64,000 nucleotides of DNA from positions 1 to 64,000 of the forward strand of contig NZ_JAGEMM010000009.1 of the NCBI RefSeq assembly GCF_017921815.1. Direction: 5' to 3'. Under the pieces are notes generated by a model that was not told the DNA's origin, searched no databases, and saw only the letters and a list, made by a program, of their open reading frames with translations. The stretch comes from Microvirga antarctica (lineage in GTDB: Bacteria > Pseudomonadota > Alphaproteobacteria > Rhizobiales > Beijerinckiaceae). Shown here piece by piece: positions 27,028 through 37,161 of this stretch (positions are counted from its first letter, which is position 1; every line of letters begins with the position of its first letter). A program made the translations under genes and the position numbers.

Positions 27028-29520
27028 CTAGGTTCCGCGCGGCTTGGCGCGCCGGGTCGGCGGAGCCGCGGCCGGGTCCTCCGGCCAGGGATGCCGCGGA
27101 TACTGGCCGCGCATGTCGGCCCGGACAGCAGCCCACGAACCCCGCCAGAAACCCGGCAGGTCGCGGGTGATCTGGATCGGGCGCTGCGCCGGTGAGAGCA
27201 AATGGAGGATCAGCGGCACGCGGCCGCCGGCGAGCGCCGGATGCGTCGTGAGACCGAACAGTTCCTGGACCCGGACGGCAAGAACCGGGCCCTCCGCACT
27301 TCCGTAATCCACGGGAATGCTCGATCCGGTCGGCACCTCCACATGGGTGGGCGCCTCGATGTCGAGGCGGCGCTGGAGCGCCCAGGGCAACAGCGCCCGC
27401 ATCGCCTCGCCGAGAATCTCAGATGAGACGTCGCTCAACCCGCTTTTCCCGACAAGGTGGGGCGCAAACCAGTCGCTGGCCGTGGCCGCAAGGGCAGCGT
27501 CGGACAGGTCCGGCCACACGTCGCCTTCGACCTTGCGCAGGAACATGACGCGCTCGCGCCATTGCGCCAGGCCCTTCGACCACGGCAGGGCGTCGATTCC
27601 CAGCGCGACGATCCCCTGCGCCAGAGCACGGGCGGCCTCCTCCGTCGCGGGCACCGGCAACGGCCGCTCCTTCAGCGCCAGAGCTCCGTAGCGTCGGATC
27701 GCCCGCGCCCGCAGCGCACGCGCCTGCCGGTCAAACGTCACCTCGTCGCGCTGGACGATGTCGTCACCCAGCGCCTCTTCGATCTCGTCGGCACTGATCG
27801 GAGCAGCCGCCAGAATGCGGGCCGCCGCAGATCCACCGGCAATCTCGGCCACTGCCAGGAAAGGCTCTTTCGCGAGGCGATCATGGGGCTCGGTCGCGCC
27901 CCCGCGGCCGTTGGCCATGAGAAACTCGCCGGGCTTGCCCCGGGCCTTGGCGATGCGATCGGGATAGGCGAGCGTCAGGAGCGCGCCCAGCGAGAGAGGG
28001 GCGGACAGCGCGACCGGCTTGGCGGCCCGGCCCGTCTGCGCCCAGCCTTGAGCGAGACGCCGCATGTCGTCTGCGCGCTTTGCGCGGTCGCGCCTGAACC
28101 GGTCGACCCGCTCCCCCAGATCCACCATGTCGCCACCAAGGCCGCGCTCCACGAGAACTGCCGCCAGATCGGCCGCATCCCGCTCCTGGCCCCGCTCGCC
28201 GGCGCTCAGGACCATGCGGGCAAGCCGCGGCGGCAGCGGGAGTTCGCGCAGCCTGCGGCCGGTTTCGGTGATACGTCCGTCGGCATCGAGAGCGTGGAGC
28301 TGCTGAAGAAGCTGCCGCGCTTCCTTTAGGGCAGGCGCCGGCGGCGCATCGAGAAACGCGAGGCTCGCCGGATCGGTGACGCCCCAGGCCGCGCAATCGA
28401 GCAGGAGGGGCGCCAGATCGGCCGAGACGATCTCGGGCCGGGCGAACGCCTCAAGCGCGCCGGTGCCGGCCTCCTCCCACAGGCGGTAGCAGATGCCGGG
28501 CTCGGTGCGTCCCGCCCGGCCGCGACGCTGGTCGGCCGCAGCCCGCGACACGCGTACGGTCTCCAGGCGGGTCAGCCCGATATCGGGCTCATAAATCGGA
28601 ATGCGGGCGAGGCCTGAATCGATCACGACCCGCACACCCTCGATGGTGAGGGAGGTCTCCGCAATGGACGTGGCGAGCACGATCTTGCGGCGTCCCGGCG
28701 CGGTTGGCCCCACCGCCAGGTCCTGCTCGGCGCGATCGAGCGCCCCGTAGAGCGGCGCCAGATCAACCGCCGGGTCGGAAAGGCGCTCGCGCAGCAGCCG
28801 ATCGACTCGCCTGATCTCGCCCTGCCCCGGCAGGAAGACGAGGATCGAGCCGGTGTCGGCGCGAAGCCCCCGCAGGACCACATCCGTTACCTGCTCTTCG
28901 ATGCGCCGGTTCGGATCGCGGGCGACGTACCGGGTCTCGACCGGGAAAGCCCGGCCCTCCGAGGTGATGACGGGGGCATCCCCCAGGAGACGGGACACGC
29001 GGGCGCCGTCCAGCGTCGCCGACATCACGAGAAGCCTGAGATCTTCCCGCAATCCGCCTTGGGCATCGATGGCAAGCGCGAGGCCCAGATCGGCGTCGAG
29101 GGAGCGTTCGTGAAACTCGTCGAAGATCACTCCGGCGACGCCGTCGAGCGTCGGATCATCGAGGATCATGCGGGCGAAGACGCCCTCGGTGACCACCTCG
29201 ATCCGCGTCTTCCGGCTGATCTTCGACCCCAGTCGAACCCGAAGACCCACCGTTTCGCCCACCCCCTCCCCGAGGGTCCGGGCCATCCGGTCGGCAGCCG
29301 CGCGGGCCGCAAGGCGGCGCGGTTCGAGCAGGATCAGCTTTCGGCCTTCGGCCCAGGGTTCGTCGAGGAGGGCCAGCGGCACGCGCGTGGTCTTGCCGGC
29401 GCCCGGGGGCGCGACGAGCACGAGGTTCGCACGCGCCCGCAAACTGGCCGACAGATCGGCCAGCACATCGTCGATGGGGAGAGAGGTGTCGAATTCCCGC
29501 ATCCCTGCGTGATCGCCCAT
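27028..29520 (-). CDS. hrpB: ATP-dependent helicase HrpB
   Basis: 830 residues, the standard HrpB length. Motif I is APPGAGKTTR (37-46), motif II is DEFHER (a DExH helicase), motif III is MSATLDGARV, and motif VI is QRRGRAGRTEPG. The C-terminal half has the HrpB-specific region (DYGSAEGPVLAVRVQELFGL) that is absent from HrpA. Probable RNA helicase or nucleic-acid-dependent ATPase of unknown physiological substrate. A downstream ATG (29502) could also be the start. Confidence 0.93.
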   Translation of the reverse strand: MGDHAGMREFDTSLPIDDVLADLSASLRARANLVLVAPPGAGKTTRVPLALLDEPWAEGRKLILLEPRRLAARAAADRMARTLGEGVGETVGLRVRLGSKISRKTRIEVVTEGVFARMILDDPTLDGVAGVIFDEFHERSLDADLGLALAIDAQGGLREDLRLLVMSATLDGARVSRLLGDAPVITSEGRAFPVETRYVARDPNRRIEEQVTDVVLRGLRADTGSILVFLPGQGEIRRVDRLLRERLSDPAVDLAPLYGALDRAEQDLAVGPTAPGRRKIVLATSIAETSLTIEGVRVVIDSGLARIPIYEPDIGLTRLETVRVSRAAADQRRGRAGRTEPGICYRLWEEAGTGALEAFARPEIVSADLAPLLLDCAAWGVTDPASLAFLDAPPAPALKEARQLLQQLHALDADGRITETGRRLRELPLPPRLARMVLSAGERGQERDAADLAAVLVERGLGGDMVDLGERVDRFRRDRAKRADDMRRLAQGWAQTGRAAKPVALSAPLSLGALLTLAYPDRIAKARGKPGEFLMANGRGGATEPHDRLAKEPFLAVAEIAGGSAAARILAAAPISADEIEEALGDDIVQRDEVTFDRQARALRARAIRRYGALALKERPLPVPATEEAARALAQGIVALGIDALPWSKGLAQWRERVMFLRKVEGDVWPDLSDAALAATASDWFAPHLVGKSGLSDVSSEILGEAMRALLPWALQRRLDIEAPTHVEVPTGSSIPVDYGSAEGPVLAVRVQELFGLTTHPALAGGRVPLILHLLSPAQRPIQITRDLPGFWRGSWAAVRADMRGQYPRHPWPEDPAAAPPTRRAKPRGT

Positions 29521-29546
29521 GCGGGGCTGCGGGGCAAGCCGTCTGG

Positions 29547-30164
29547 TCAGGCAGCGATTCCGTGGGCGCGCAGTTCCGCTGCCAGATCCATCGGCTCGAC
29601 GAAATGGATGGCCTGCATGCCCACCGCCCGCGCGCCTTCGACATTGGCCCCGGAATCGTCGATGAAGATGCAGTCCTGCGCCTCAAGGCCGTAGCGGTCC
29701 AGCAGCAGATTGTAGATGGCGGGCTCCGGCTTCAGGAGGCACTCGTCGCCGGACACGATGATCCCGTCAAAACCCGTCAGAAACGGATACCGCGCCTGCG
29801 ACAGCGCGAATTTCGGGCTCGAGAAATTGGTGATGCAGTAATTCGGAATGCCGGCCGCACGAATCCGGGCCAAGAGCGAGACGTTCTCGTCGATAGGGCC
29901 CGAGACGGTCTCCTCCCACCTTTCATGGAAGGCCCGGATTGCGCTCTCGTGGGCCGGATGGTCCTTCGTCAGGAGAGCCACCGCCTCCTCCCAATCCCGC
30001 CCCCGATCCTGCTCCAGATTCCAGGGCGGCGTGCAGACGGAAGACAGGAACCACTCCATCTCCGCGTCGTCGTCGAAGATCGCGCGATAGAGATGGCGAG
30101 GGTCCCACCGCAACAAGACGTTGCCGACGTCGAAGACCACGGTGGTGGGATTGCGGGCGCTCAC
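29547..30164 (-). CDS. HAD-superfamily hydrolase (YihX-like)
   Basis: 205 residues from the GTG at 30164, which has CGGGAG upstream; the open frame continues to 30335 but that part overlaps the end of maeB and looks unlike the family. Motif I is VFDVGNVLL, where the nucleophile Asp is followed two residues on by Gly-Asn as in YihX/sEH-N-like enzymes. Motif II is YCITNFSS, motif III KPEPAIYN, motif IV FIDDSGANVEGA. Probable sugar-phosphate or small phosphoester phosphatase. Its gene lies just downstream of maeB on the same strand. Confidence 0.83.
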   Translation of the reverse strand: MSARNPTTVVFDVGNVLLRWDPRHLYRAIFDDDAEMEWFLSSVCTPPWNLEQDRGRDWEEAVALLTKDHPAHESAIRAFHERWEETVSGPIDENVSLLARIRAAGIPNYCITNFSSPKFALSQARYPFLTGFDGIIVSGDECLLKPEPAIYNLLLDRYGLEAQDCIFIDDSGANVEGARAVGMQAIHFVEPMDLAAELRAHGIAA

Positions 30165-30207
30165 GGGCACTCCCGGATGGTGACGCGGGGATTCATCGCG
30201 GAAAGCC

Positions 30208-32496
30208 TCATCCGCCAATGTTGTAGGCGGCGAGAGCTGCCATGTTGACGATATCCGCATCGGTTGCGCCCAGCGACACGATCTGCACGGGGCGATCAAG
30301 GCCAATGACCATGGGACCCAGCACCATGGCGCCACCCAGCTCCTGAAGCATCTTCGTGGCGATCGACGCCGAGTGGAATGCCGGCATCACCAGCACGTTG
30401 GCCGGCCCAGTCAGGCGGCTGAACGGGTATTGGGCCATCAGTTCCGGGTTGAGGGCGACATCCGCCGACATCTCGCCATCGTACTCGAAATCGACCCGCA
30501 TCGTGTCGAGGATACGCACCGCCTCCTGAATCCGCTCCGCCCGTTCGGCCTTGGGATGACCGAAATTCGAGAAGGACAGGAGCGCGACCCGGGGCTCGTA
30601 GCCAAGCCGGCGGGCGACGCCTGCCGATTCGATGGCGATCTCCGCCAGTTCCTGAGCATTGGGCATCTCGTGAATGGCGGTATCGGCCACCAGGACGGTC
30701 CGGCCGCGCGCCAGGCACAGCGAGATGCCGATGACCCGGTGGCCGGGCTTGGCGTCGACCACGTGCCGCACGTCGTCGAGCGCCGTCGAATAGTTGCGCG
30801 TCGCGCCGGTCACCATGGCGTCGGCATCCCCCAGCGCCACCATGGAGGCGGCGAAATGGTTGCGGTCCTGGTTGATCAGGCGCTGGCAATCGCGGAACAG
30901 GAACCCCTTGCGCTGCAGGCGCTCGTAGAGGAACTGCGCGTAGGTACTGTTGCGCTGCGACAGGCGGGCGTTGTGAAGCTCGATTCCCTCGCGACCTTCA
31001 AGTTCGATGCCCGCATTGGCAGCGGTCTCCAGGATGCGGTCTTCGCGACCGACGAGGATCGCCCGCCCGAGGCCCTGATTGACGTAGGAGATTGCCGCGC
31101 GGATGACCTTCTCCTCTTCGCCTTCGGCGAACACCACCCGTTTCGGGAACCGCCGCACGCGTTCGAAAATACCGTTCAGCGTTCCGGCGACCGGATCGCG
31201 ACGGGCGGACAGCTGGGCCTTGTAGGCGCGCATATCGACGATGGGACGGCGGGCGACGCCCGTTTCCATGGCGGCGCGGGCCACCGCCATCGGAATGGTG
31301 TGGATGAGGCGCGGATCGAACGGCACCGGGATGATGTATTCCCGCCCGAACCGGGGGCGCGAGCCCTGATAGGCCGCCGCCACCTCGTCGGGCACGTCTT
31401 CGCGGGCGAGCGCCGCCAGCGCCTCGGCGGCGGCGATCTTCATCTCCATGTTGATGGTGGTCGCCTGCACGTCCAGCGCACCGCGGAAGATGTAGGGGAA
31501 GCCCAGGACATTGTTGACCTGGTTGGGATAATCCGACCGGCCGGTGGCGATGATGACGTCGTCGCGGATATGCGCCACGTCCTCGGGGGTTATTTCCGGG
31601 TCCGGATTGGCCATGGCGAAAATGATCGGATTGGGGGCCATCGAGCGGATCATCTCGTCCGTGAACGCGCCCTTGGCCGAGAGCCCGAAGACCGCATCGG
31701 CGCCCTTCATGGCATCGGCGAGGGTCCGCGCGGGCGTGTCGGCCGCATGAGCCGATTTCCACTGGTTCATGCCCTCGGTGCGGCCGCGATAGATCACGCC
31801 CTTCGTGTCGCACAGAACGACATTGTTGGGCGCAAAGCCCATCGCCTTGAGCAGATCGGTGCAGGCGATGCCGGCCGAACCCGCCCCGTTCACCACGAGC
31901 TTCGTCTTCGACATGTCGCGGCCGGTCAGATGCAGCGCGTTGATGAGACCCGCGGCCGCAATGATCGCGGTGCCGTGCTGGTCGTCATGGAAGACCGGAA
32001 TGTCCATCAGCTCGCGCAGGCGCTCCTCGATGATGAAGCACTCGGGCGCCTTGATGTCCTCGAGATTGATGCCGCCGAAGGACGGGCCGAGATAGCGCAC
32101 GCAGTTGATGAACGCGTCCGGGTCCTCGGTGTCGACCTCGAGATCGATGGAATCCACATCCGCAAACCGCTTGAAGAGGACGGCCTTGCCTTCCATCACG
32201 GGCTTGGACGCCAAGGCGCCAAGATTGCCCAGGCCCAGAATCGCGGTGCCGTTCGAGATGACCGCCACCATGTTGGACCGGGTCGTGTAGTCGAAAGCCA
32301 GCGACGGATCGGCCGCGATCGCCAGCACCGGCACCGCGACGCCCGGCGAATAGGCCAGCGACAGGTCCCGCTGCGTCGCCATCGGCTTGGTGGGAACCAC
32401 TTCGAGTTTGCCGGGACGCCCCTGCGAGTGGAACTGCAGCGCCTCCTGGTCCGTGAAGGTGGGACGCGTGCGGCGAATCGGCGGGGTGTCGGTCAT
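30208..32496 (-). CDS. maeB: NADP-dependent malic enzyme with C-terminal phosphotransacetylase-like domain
   Basis: 762 residues, the length of the large MaeB-type enzymes. Oxidatively decarboxylates malate to pyruvate. The N-terminal catalytic part (about 1-430) holds [41 protein letters not shown] and the nucleotide-binding [11 protein letters not shown]. The C-terminal part (about 440-760) resembles phosphate acetyltransferase ([27 protein letters not shown]), which in this family is regulatory and usually without Pta activity. Divergent from mutS. Confidence 0.93.
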   Translation of the reverse strand: MTDTPPIRRTRPTFTDQEALQFHSQGRPGKLEVVPTKPMATQRDLSLAYSPGVAVPVLAIAADPSLAFDYTTRSNMVAVISNGTAILGLGNLGALASKPVMEGKAVLFKRFADVDSIDLEVDTEDPDAFINCVRYLGPSFGGINLEDIKAPECFIIEERLRELMDIPVFHDDQHGTAIIAAAGLINALHLTGRDMSKTKLVVNGAGSAGIACTDLLKAMGFAPNNVVLCDTKGVIYRGRTEGMNQWKSAHAADTPARTLADAMKGADAVFGLSAKGAFTDEMIRSMAPNPIIFAMANPDPEITPEDVAHIRDDVIIATGRSDYPNQVNNVLGFPYIFRGALDVQATTINMEMKIAAAEALAALAREDVPDEVAAAYQGSRPRFGREYIIPVPFDPRLIHTIPMAVARAAMETGVARRPIVDMRAYKAQLSARRDPVAGTLNGIFERVRRFPKRVVFAEGEEEKVIRAAISYVNQGLGRAILVGREDRILETAANAGIELEGREGIELHNARLSQRNSTYAQFLYERLQRKGFLFRDCQRLINQDRNHFAASMVALGDADAMVTGATRNYSTALDDVRHVVDAKPGHRVIGISLCLARGRTVLVADTAIHEMPNAQELAEIAIESAGVARRLGYEPRVALLSFSNFGHPKAERAERIQEAVRILDTMRVDFEYDGEMSADVALNPELMAQYPFSRLTGPANVLVMPAFHSASIATKMLQELGGAMVLGPMVIGLDRPVQIVSLGATDADIVNMAALAAYNIGG

Positions 32497-32649
32497 GAGG
32501 TTATCTTGCGACTTTATGGTTGGGCGTTTCCAGGTGGGGCTGCGACCTTAGGCCATTGACGCGCAGAACCTCAAGACTTGTCCACATGCCCGGCGCCCAA
32601 GTCCAATCGGCGGATGAAACAAACGGCCGGGTTTGCTAGGACAGGCGGG

Positions 32650-35373
32650 ATGTCATCCCAAGCGCTCTGTCAGCCCCCCGAAGCCAGCCCGCCCGACGAC
32701 GCGGCCGCGAAAGCAGCCCCCGCCGATCACCGCGTGACGCCCATGATGGCGCAGTATGTGGAGATCAAGGCCGCCAATCCGGATTGCCTGCTGTTCTACC
32801 GGATGGGCGATTTCTACGAACTGTTCTTCGAGGATGCGGAGACCGCCAGCCGGGCACTGGGCATCGTCCTGACCAAGCGGGGCAAGCATCAGGGCCAGGA
32901 CATCCCCATGTGCGGGGTACCCATCGACCGCGCCGACGATTATCTCCAGCGTCTCATCGGTCTCGGCCATCGGGTGGCGGTCTGCGAGCAGATGGAGGAC
33001 CCTGCCGAGGCTAAGAAGCGGGGCGCCAAATCGGTCGTGCGTCGCGACGTTGTCCGGCTCGTCACCCCCGGGACCATCACCGAGGAGCGCCTTCTCGATC
33101 CCGGCCGGCCGAACTTCTTCCTCGCCATCGCGCGGCGGAGGCTGTCGGAGACGGCGTGGCGTTACGGGTTGGCGGCGGTGGATATCTCGACCGGGCATTT
33201 CGCCCTGAGCGAGACCGATGCGGCAGGCCTTCCGGCCGAGATCGCGCGCTTCGAGCCGCGGGAGATCCTTCTCCCCGACAGCATCGCCGAGGACGCGGAC
33301 CTTGCGGCCTTCTGGCGTGAGACCCGCGCCTCGCTGACGCCCCTGTCGCGGGATGGGCTTGACCCTGCCTCAGCCGAACGACGGCTCAAGGAGTATTTCG
33401 GCGTCGCTACCCTCGACGCGTTCGGGGCATTCGACCGCGCCGCCATCGCGGCGGCGGGTTCGGCGTTGTTCTACATCGAGAAGACGCAGATCGGCAGCCG
33501 CCCGGTCCTCCACCCGCCGACCAGCAACCAGACTGGGGCTGCGCTCGCCATCGATGCGGCCACGCGCGCCAATCTCGAGCTGACCCGTACGCTCTCGGGC
33601 GAGCGTGCCGGCAGTTTGCTCGCGACGATCGATTGCACGGTCACGCCGGGCGGCGCCCGCCTTCTGGCCGAGCGGCTTGCCGGGCCGCTGACGCAGACCG
33701 GCCTGATCCGCGATCGCCACGACGCGGTCGCCTACCTGGTCGAGAACGCTAGCCTGCGGGACGCCGCGCGGCGGAACCTCAAACGCGCGCCCGATCTCGC
33801 CCGGGCCCTGTCCCGTCTCGGACTGGGCCGTGGCGGCCCCCGCGATCTCGCCTGTGTCCGCGACGCCCTGTTCGCCGCGCGCGATCTCGGCGCGTTGCTG
33901 GCCCGAAGCGCCCTGCCGACCGAACTCGCGGCCGCTGCCGCGACGCTCGGCTCGCTGCGGACGGAGATCGCCGACACGCTGCAGGCGGCGCTGGCGGACG
34001 AGATGCCGCTGCTGAAGCGCGACGGGGGCTTCATCCGCGCGGGCTACGACGCCACCCTCGACGAGCTGCGTGAGCTGCAGCAGGATTCCCGCCGGTTCAT
34101 CGCGGCCCTGCAGGCGCGCTACGCGAGCGAGACCGGCTGCCGCACGCTGCGCGTCAAGCACAACCACATGATCGGCTATTACGTGGAGGTGCCGCAGAAT
34201 ATCGGCGAGGACCTGCTCAAGGAGCCGTGGAAGGAAACCTTCGTGCATCGCCAGACCATGGCGGGCGCCATGAGGTTCTCCACCGTGGAGCTGGGCGAAC
34301 TCGAATCCAAGATCGCCTCCGCGTCGGACCGCGCAATGCGGATCGAGCTCGGTCACTTCGACAGCATGGCCGCGGGCCTCGTCTTGCAATCCGCCGAGAT
34401 TTCCGCCGCTGCCGAGGCGATGGCGGTGGTCGACGTCTGTGCGGCGCTGTCAGAACTTGCCGTCGATCGGGACTGGGTTCGGCCGGCAATCGACGACAGC
34501 CTGTCGTTTTCCATCAAGGCCGGCCGACACCCTGTGGTGGAGGCCGCGCTCAAGCGCGACGGGACGGCCTTCATCGCCAACGATTCGGAACTGTCCGGCG
34601 ATGATGCGGGCCATATCCTGCTGATTACCGGCCCGAACATGGGCGGCAAATCCACCTATCTGCGCCAGAACGCCCTGATGGTGGTGCTCGCCCAGATGGG
34701 CGCCTTCGTGCCCGCGAGATCCGCCCGGATCGGGATCGTCGACCGGTTGTTTTCGCGGGTCGGGGCAGCGGACGATCTTGCCCGCGGGCGCTCGACCTTC
34801 ATGGTCGAGATGGTGGAAACCGCCGCTATCCTGAATCAGGCAACCGCGCGCTCGCTCGTGATCCTTGACGAGATCGGGCGCGGCACCGCCACCTTCGACG
34901 GCCTGTCGATTGCCTGGGCGTCGATCGAACATCTGCACGAGACCAATCGCTGCCGTGCGCTGTTCGCCACCCATTTCCATGAGCTGACGGCGCTTGCCGA
35001 CAGGCTCGATCGGATCGAGAACGTCACGCTGAAAGTCACCGAGTGGAACAACGAGGTCGTGTTCCTGCATGAGGTGGTGCCGGGGGCGGCCGACCGGTCG
35101 TATGGGCTGCAAGTGGGCCGACTGGCGGGGCTGCCGGCCATCGTCGTCGAGCGCGCCCGCGCGATTCTCAGCGAGCTGGAGCGGACCGACCGGGAAAGTC
35201 CCAAACAGGCGTTGCTCGACGATCTCCCGCTGTTTGCCGCTCCGGTCAGGGCACCGCCCAGCCCGCCGCAGAGCGACACGCTGAGGATCGCATTGCAGGA
35301 GATCGATCCGGATCAGATGACGCCCCGGGAGGCTCTGGAGGCGCTCTATCGATTGAAAGCGACCGCCGGCTGA
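32650..35373 (+). CDS. mutS: DNA mismatch repair protein MutS
   Basis: 907 residues from the ATG at 32650; the frame extends to a TTG at 32578, but the extra codons are not family-like. The mismatch-binding N-terminal domain has the Phe-x-Glu motif in [10 protein letters not shown], and the C-terminal ABC-type ATPase has Walker [11 protein letters not shown], the STFMVEM loop and Walker [17 protein letters not shown]. The MutS dimer recognises mismatches and recruits MutL. A proline-rich linker near 865-885 precedes the C-terminal MutS dimer/tetramer tail. Divergent from maeB across about 150 bases. Confidence 0.95.
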   Translation: MSSQALCQPPEASPPDDAAAKAAPADHRVTPMMAQYVEIKAANPDCLLFYRMGDFYELFFEDAETASRALGIVLTKRGKHQGQDIPMCGVPIDRADDYLQRLIGLGHRVAVCEQMEDPAEAKKRGAKSVVRRDVVRLVTPGTITEERLLDPGRPNFFLAIARRRLSETAWRYGLAAVDISTGHFALSETDAAGLPAEIARFEPREILLPDSIAEDADLAAFWRETRASLTPLSRDGLDPASAERRLKEYFGVATLDAFGAFDRAAIAAAGSALFYIEKTQIGSRPVLHPPTSNQTGAALAIDAATRANLELTRTLSGERAGSLLATIDCTVTPGGARLLAERLAGPLTQTGLIRDRHDAVAYLVENASLRDAARRNLKRAPDLARALSRLGLGRGGPRDLACVRDALFAARDLGALLARSALPTELAAAAATLGSLRTEIADTLQAALADEMPLLKRDGGFIRAGYDATLDELRELQQDSRRFIAALQARYASETGCRTLRVKHNHMIGYYVEVPQNIGEDLLKEPWKETFVHRQTMAGAMRFSTVELGELESKIASASDRAMRIELGHFDSMAAGLVLQSAEISAAAEAMAVVDVCAALSELAVDRDWVRPAIDDSLSFSIKAGRHPVVEAALKRDGTAFIANDSELSGDDAGHILLITGPNMGGKSTYLRQNALMVVLAQMGAFVPARSARIGIVDRLFSRVGAADDLARGRSTFMVEMVETAAILNQATARSLVILDEIGRGTATFDGLSIAWASIEHLHETNRCRALFATHFHELTALADRLDRIENVTLKVTEWNNEVVFLHEVVPGAADRSYGLQVGRLAGLPAIVVERARAILSELERTDRESPKQALLDDLPLFAAPVRAPPSPPQSDTLRIALQEIDPDQMTPREALEALYRLKATAG

Positions 35374-35378
35374 GGTGA

Positions 35379-35831
35379 TCAGACGACCGACGGGGTGTCG
35401 GCGCGTGCACCCGCCACGAACGGGATGAAGGTCGTGGTGGGCGGCGCAGGTGACCTGCCGCTCTCGGCCGCCAGAACGTAGGCCAGGGCCTCTTTGACAC
35501 CCCGCTCGGTATAAGGCTTCGAGAGAACGCCGCTGGCGCCGGCGAAATCGGCCGGAATGCGCTTGGCGTTGGCGGTCATGAACACCACCGTGATGCCGCG
35601 TTCGGCCGCGAGCCGGCGGGCGACGTCGACCCCGGTGGGCCCATCCGTCAGGTGAATGTCAACGAGCGCGAGGTCGGGGCTGAACTGCTCGGCCTGCCGC
35701 AGGGCTTCGACCGAAGAGGTCGCGACGCTCACCACATCGTGGCCCGCATCCAGCAGCAGGCTTTCCAGCTCGAGAGCGATCAGGACCTCGTCCTCCACGA
35801 TCAGGATACGAAGCGATCTTTCGGTGTTCAC
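35379..35831 (-). CDS. Single-domain response regulator
   Basis: 150 residues from a GTG at 35831 preceded by GAGGAG. A receiver domain fills the protein: acidic pair in IVEDEVLIA, phospho-acceptor Asp in LALVDIHL, Thr in VFMTANA and Lys in LSKPYTERG. No output domain follows, only a 25-residue Pro-rich tail, so it must work through a partner protein. The start overlaps the stop of the histidine kinase gene (GTGA), so the two form a translationally coupled pair. Confidence 0.87.
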   Translation of the reverse strand: MNTERSLRILIVEDEVLIALELESLLLDAGHDVVSVATSSVEALRQAEQFSPDLALVDIHLTDGPTGVDVARRLAAERGITVVFMTANAKRIPADFAGASGVLSKPYTERGVKEALAYVLAAESGRSPAPPTTTFIPFVAGARADTPSVV

Positions 35832-36946
35832 GCGCGAATCTCCTCTGTGCCGACGGGCAGCACAACCTCTGCGCGGGTTCCTGCGCCGCGATCGCTCCAG
35901 GCCAGCTCTCCGCTGGATTGCCGCACCAGCAGGTCGATCAAAGTCCGGCCGAAGCACCCTTCGGGCGGAGGAGCGTGGTCGATGCCGACGCCGTCGTCAT
36001 CCACCACGATGTGGATCCGGTCGCCCCGATTGCGGATCTCCACAGTCAGGACGCCTTTGCGCCCGTCCGGGAACGCGTGCTTGACCGCATTTCCCACGAG
36101 TTCGTTCAGGAGCAGCGCCAGGGACGCTCCCTTCGCAGCGGGGATTTTGACAGCATCGACGTTAAGATTCAGTGTGACCTGATCCGGATGAAGATGGGAC
36201 GCCATCTCGGTCACCAGTTCGCGGGCAAACAGACCGAGGTCGAAGCGTCCGAGATCGCCGCCCGTATACAAAAGTCGATGGACCGTCGACAGGGCTGCCA
36301 CTCGCTCGGCGAGTTCGTTCAGCACGCGCCGGGTTTCAGGACTCCGGACACGCCTTGCCTTCAGCAGCACCAGGGAGGCGATGACCTGGAGGCTGTTCTT
36401 GACGCGATGATCGACTTCGTGGAGCAAGGCGGTCTTCTGGTCGAGAGCGGTCTGAAGATCGGCCGTCCGGCGAGCAATCTCGCGCTCAAGCATGCGCCGC
36501 GATTCCGCACTCTCCAACGCCTGATGCCTCATGGGGGTCACATCGCGCTGTGACACGGACACATAGATCAGTTGGCCGTCTGCGTCGGCGATCGGACGAA
36601 TGGCGACCGCGCTCCAGAACGAAGACCCATCCTTGCGGTAGCTGAGAATCTCGGCCTCGATCGCTACGCCGGACGCAAGCGCCCGATGGATAGCAGCTGC
36701 GGTTTCTGGATCCGACTCGGGGCCGTGGAGGAAATCTCCCGGTCGCCCCTGCGTTTCCGCAGAGTCATAACCGGTCAGCCTCGAGAAAGCCGCATTGGCG
36801 AATACGACCGGCGTGTTGTGCGTGTGAGGGTCCAGCATCGAAATGGCGACAGGAGCCGTGTCGAAGATGGCCTTGTAAGGGTCGCTGATTGTCCTGTCCG
36901 GGGGTGGCCGAGCCATTTGATCGAGAGGGCTGGACTTGGCCGGCAT
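35828..36946 (-). CDS. PAS (degenerate LOV-like) sensor histidine kinase of the HisKA_2 type
   Basis: 372 residues from the ATG at 36946 (CAGGGA upstream); the open frame continues to 37024. PAS domain at about 23-137: VVFANAAFSRLTGY and FLHGPESDP match LOV domains, but the flavin-adduct motif NCRFLQGP reads PGDFLHGP, with Gly70 at the Cys position, and the later NYRKDG/FWN asparagines are Ser (SYRKDGSSFWS). The HisKA_2 dimerisation domain has LLHEVDHRVKNSLQ with His180 as phospho-acceptor, and the ATPase domain has LNELVGNAVKHAF and DDDGVGI. Cytosolic; its partner is the single-domain regulator downstream. Confidence 0.88.
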   Translation of the reverse strand: MPAKSSPLDQMARPPPDRTISDPYKAIFDTAPVAISMLDPHTHNTPVVFANAAFSRLTGYDSAETQGRPGDFLHGPESDPETAAAIHRALASGVAIEAEILSYRKDGSSFWSAVAIRPIADADGQLIYVSVSQRDVTPMRHQALESAESRRMLEREIARRTADLQTALDQKTALLHEVDHRVKNSLQVIASLVLLKARRVRSPETRRVLNELAERVAALSTVHRLLYTGGDLGRFDLGLFARELVTEMASHLHPDQVTLNLNVDAVKIPAAKGASLALLLNELVGNAVKHAFPDGRKGVLTVEIRNRGDRIHIVVDDDGVGIDHAPPPEGCFGRTLIDLLVRQSSGELAWSDRGAGTRAEVVLPVGTEEIRA

Positions 36947-37161
36947 GATATTCCCTGGTTTGACGCCACGCTCCGTGAGAAGGGCCGGCGGCCGTGTAGG
37001 CCACGACGGGGCCTGCCGCGACAATATCTCTCACAACGGGCGAGAATCCCCACGGTTCCCAGCCCTTTTGCGCTGCGACAAAACTCGTCATCCCGTGAAT
37101 TGAAACACTATCGCATTTCCTGCGCGTTCGGTACACACGTCGAACGGCAGGGAGGCCAACC

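Noticed and set aside
30373-32559. 728-residue open frame antisense to maeB
   Set aside because: maeB motifs run throughout the opposite strand; the antisense product is rich in His, Arg and Gly with no recognisable domain.
33370-34389. 339-residue open frame antisense to mutS
   Set aside because: MutS is intact on the plus strand; the antisense frame has no start signal and no family.
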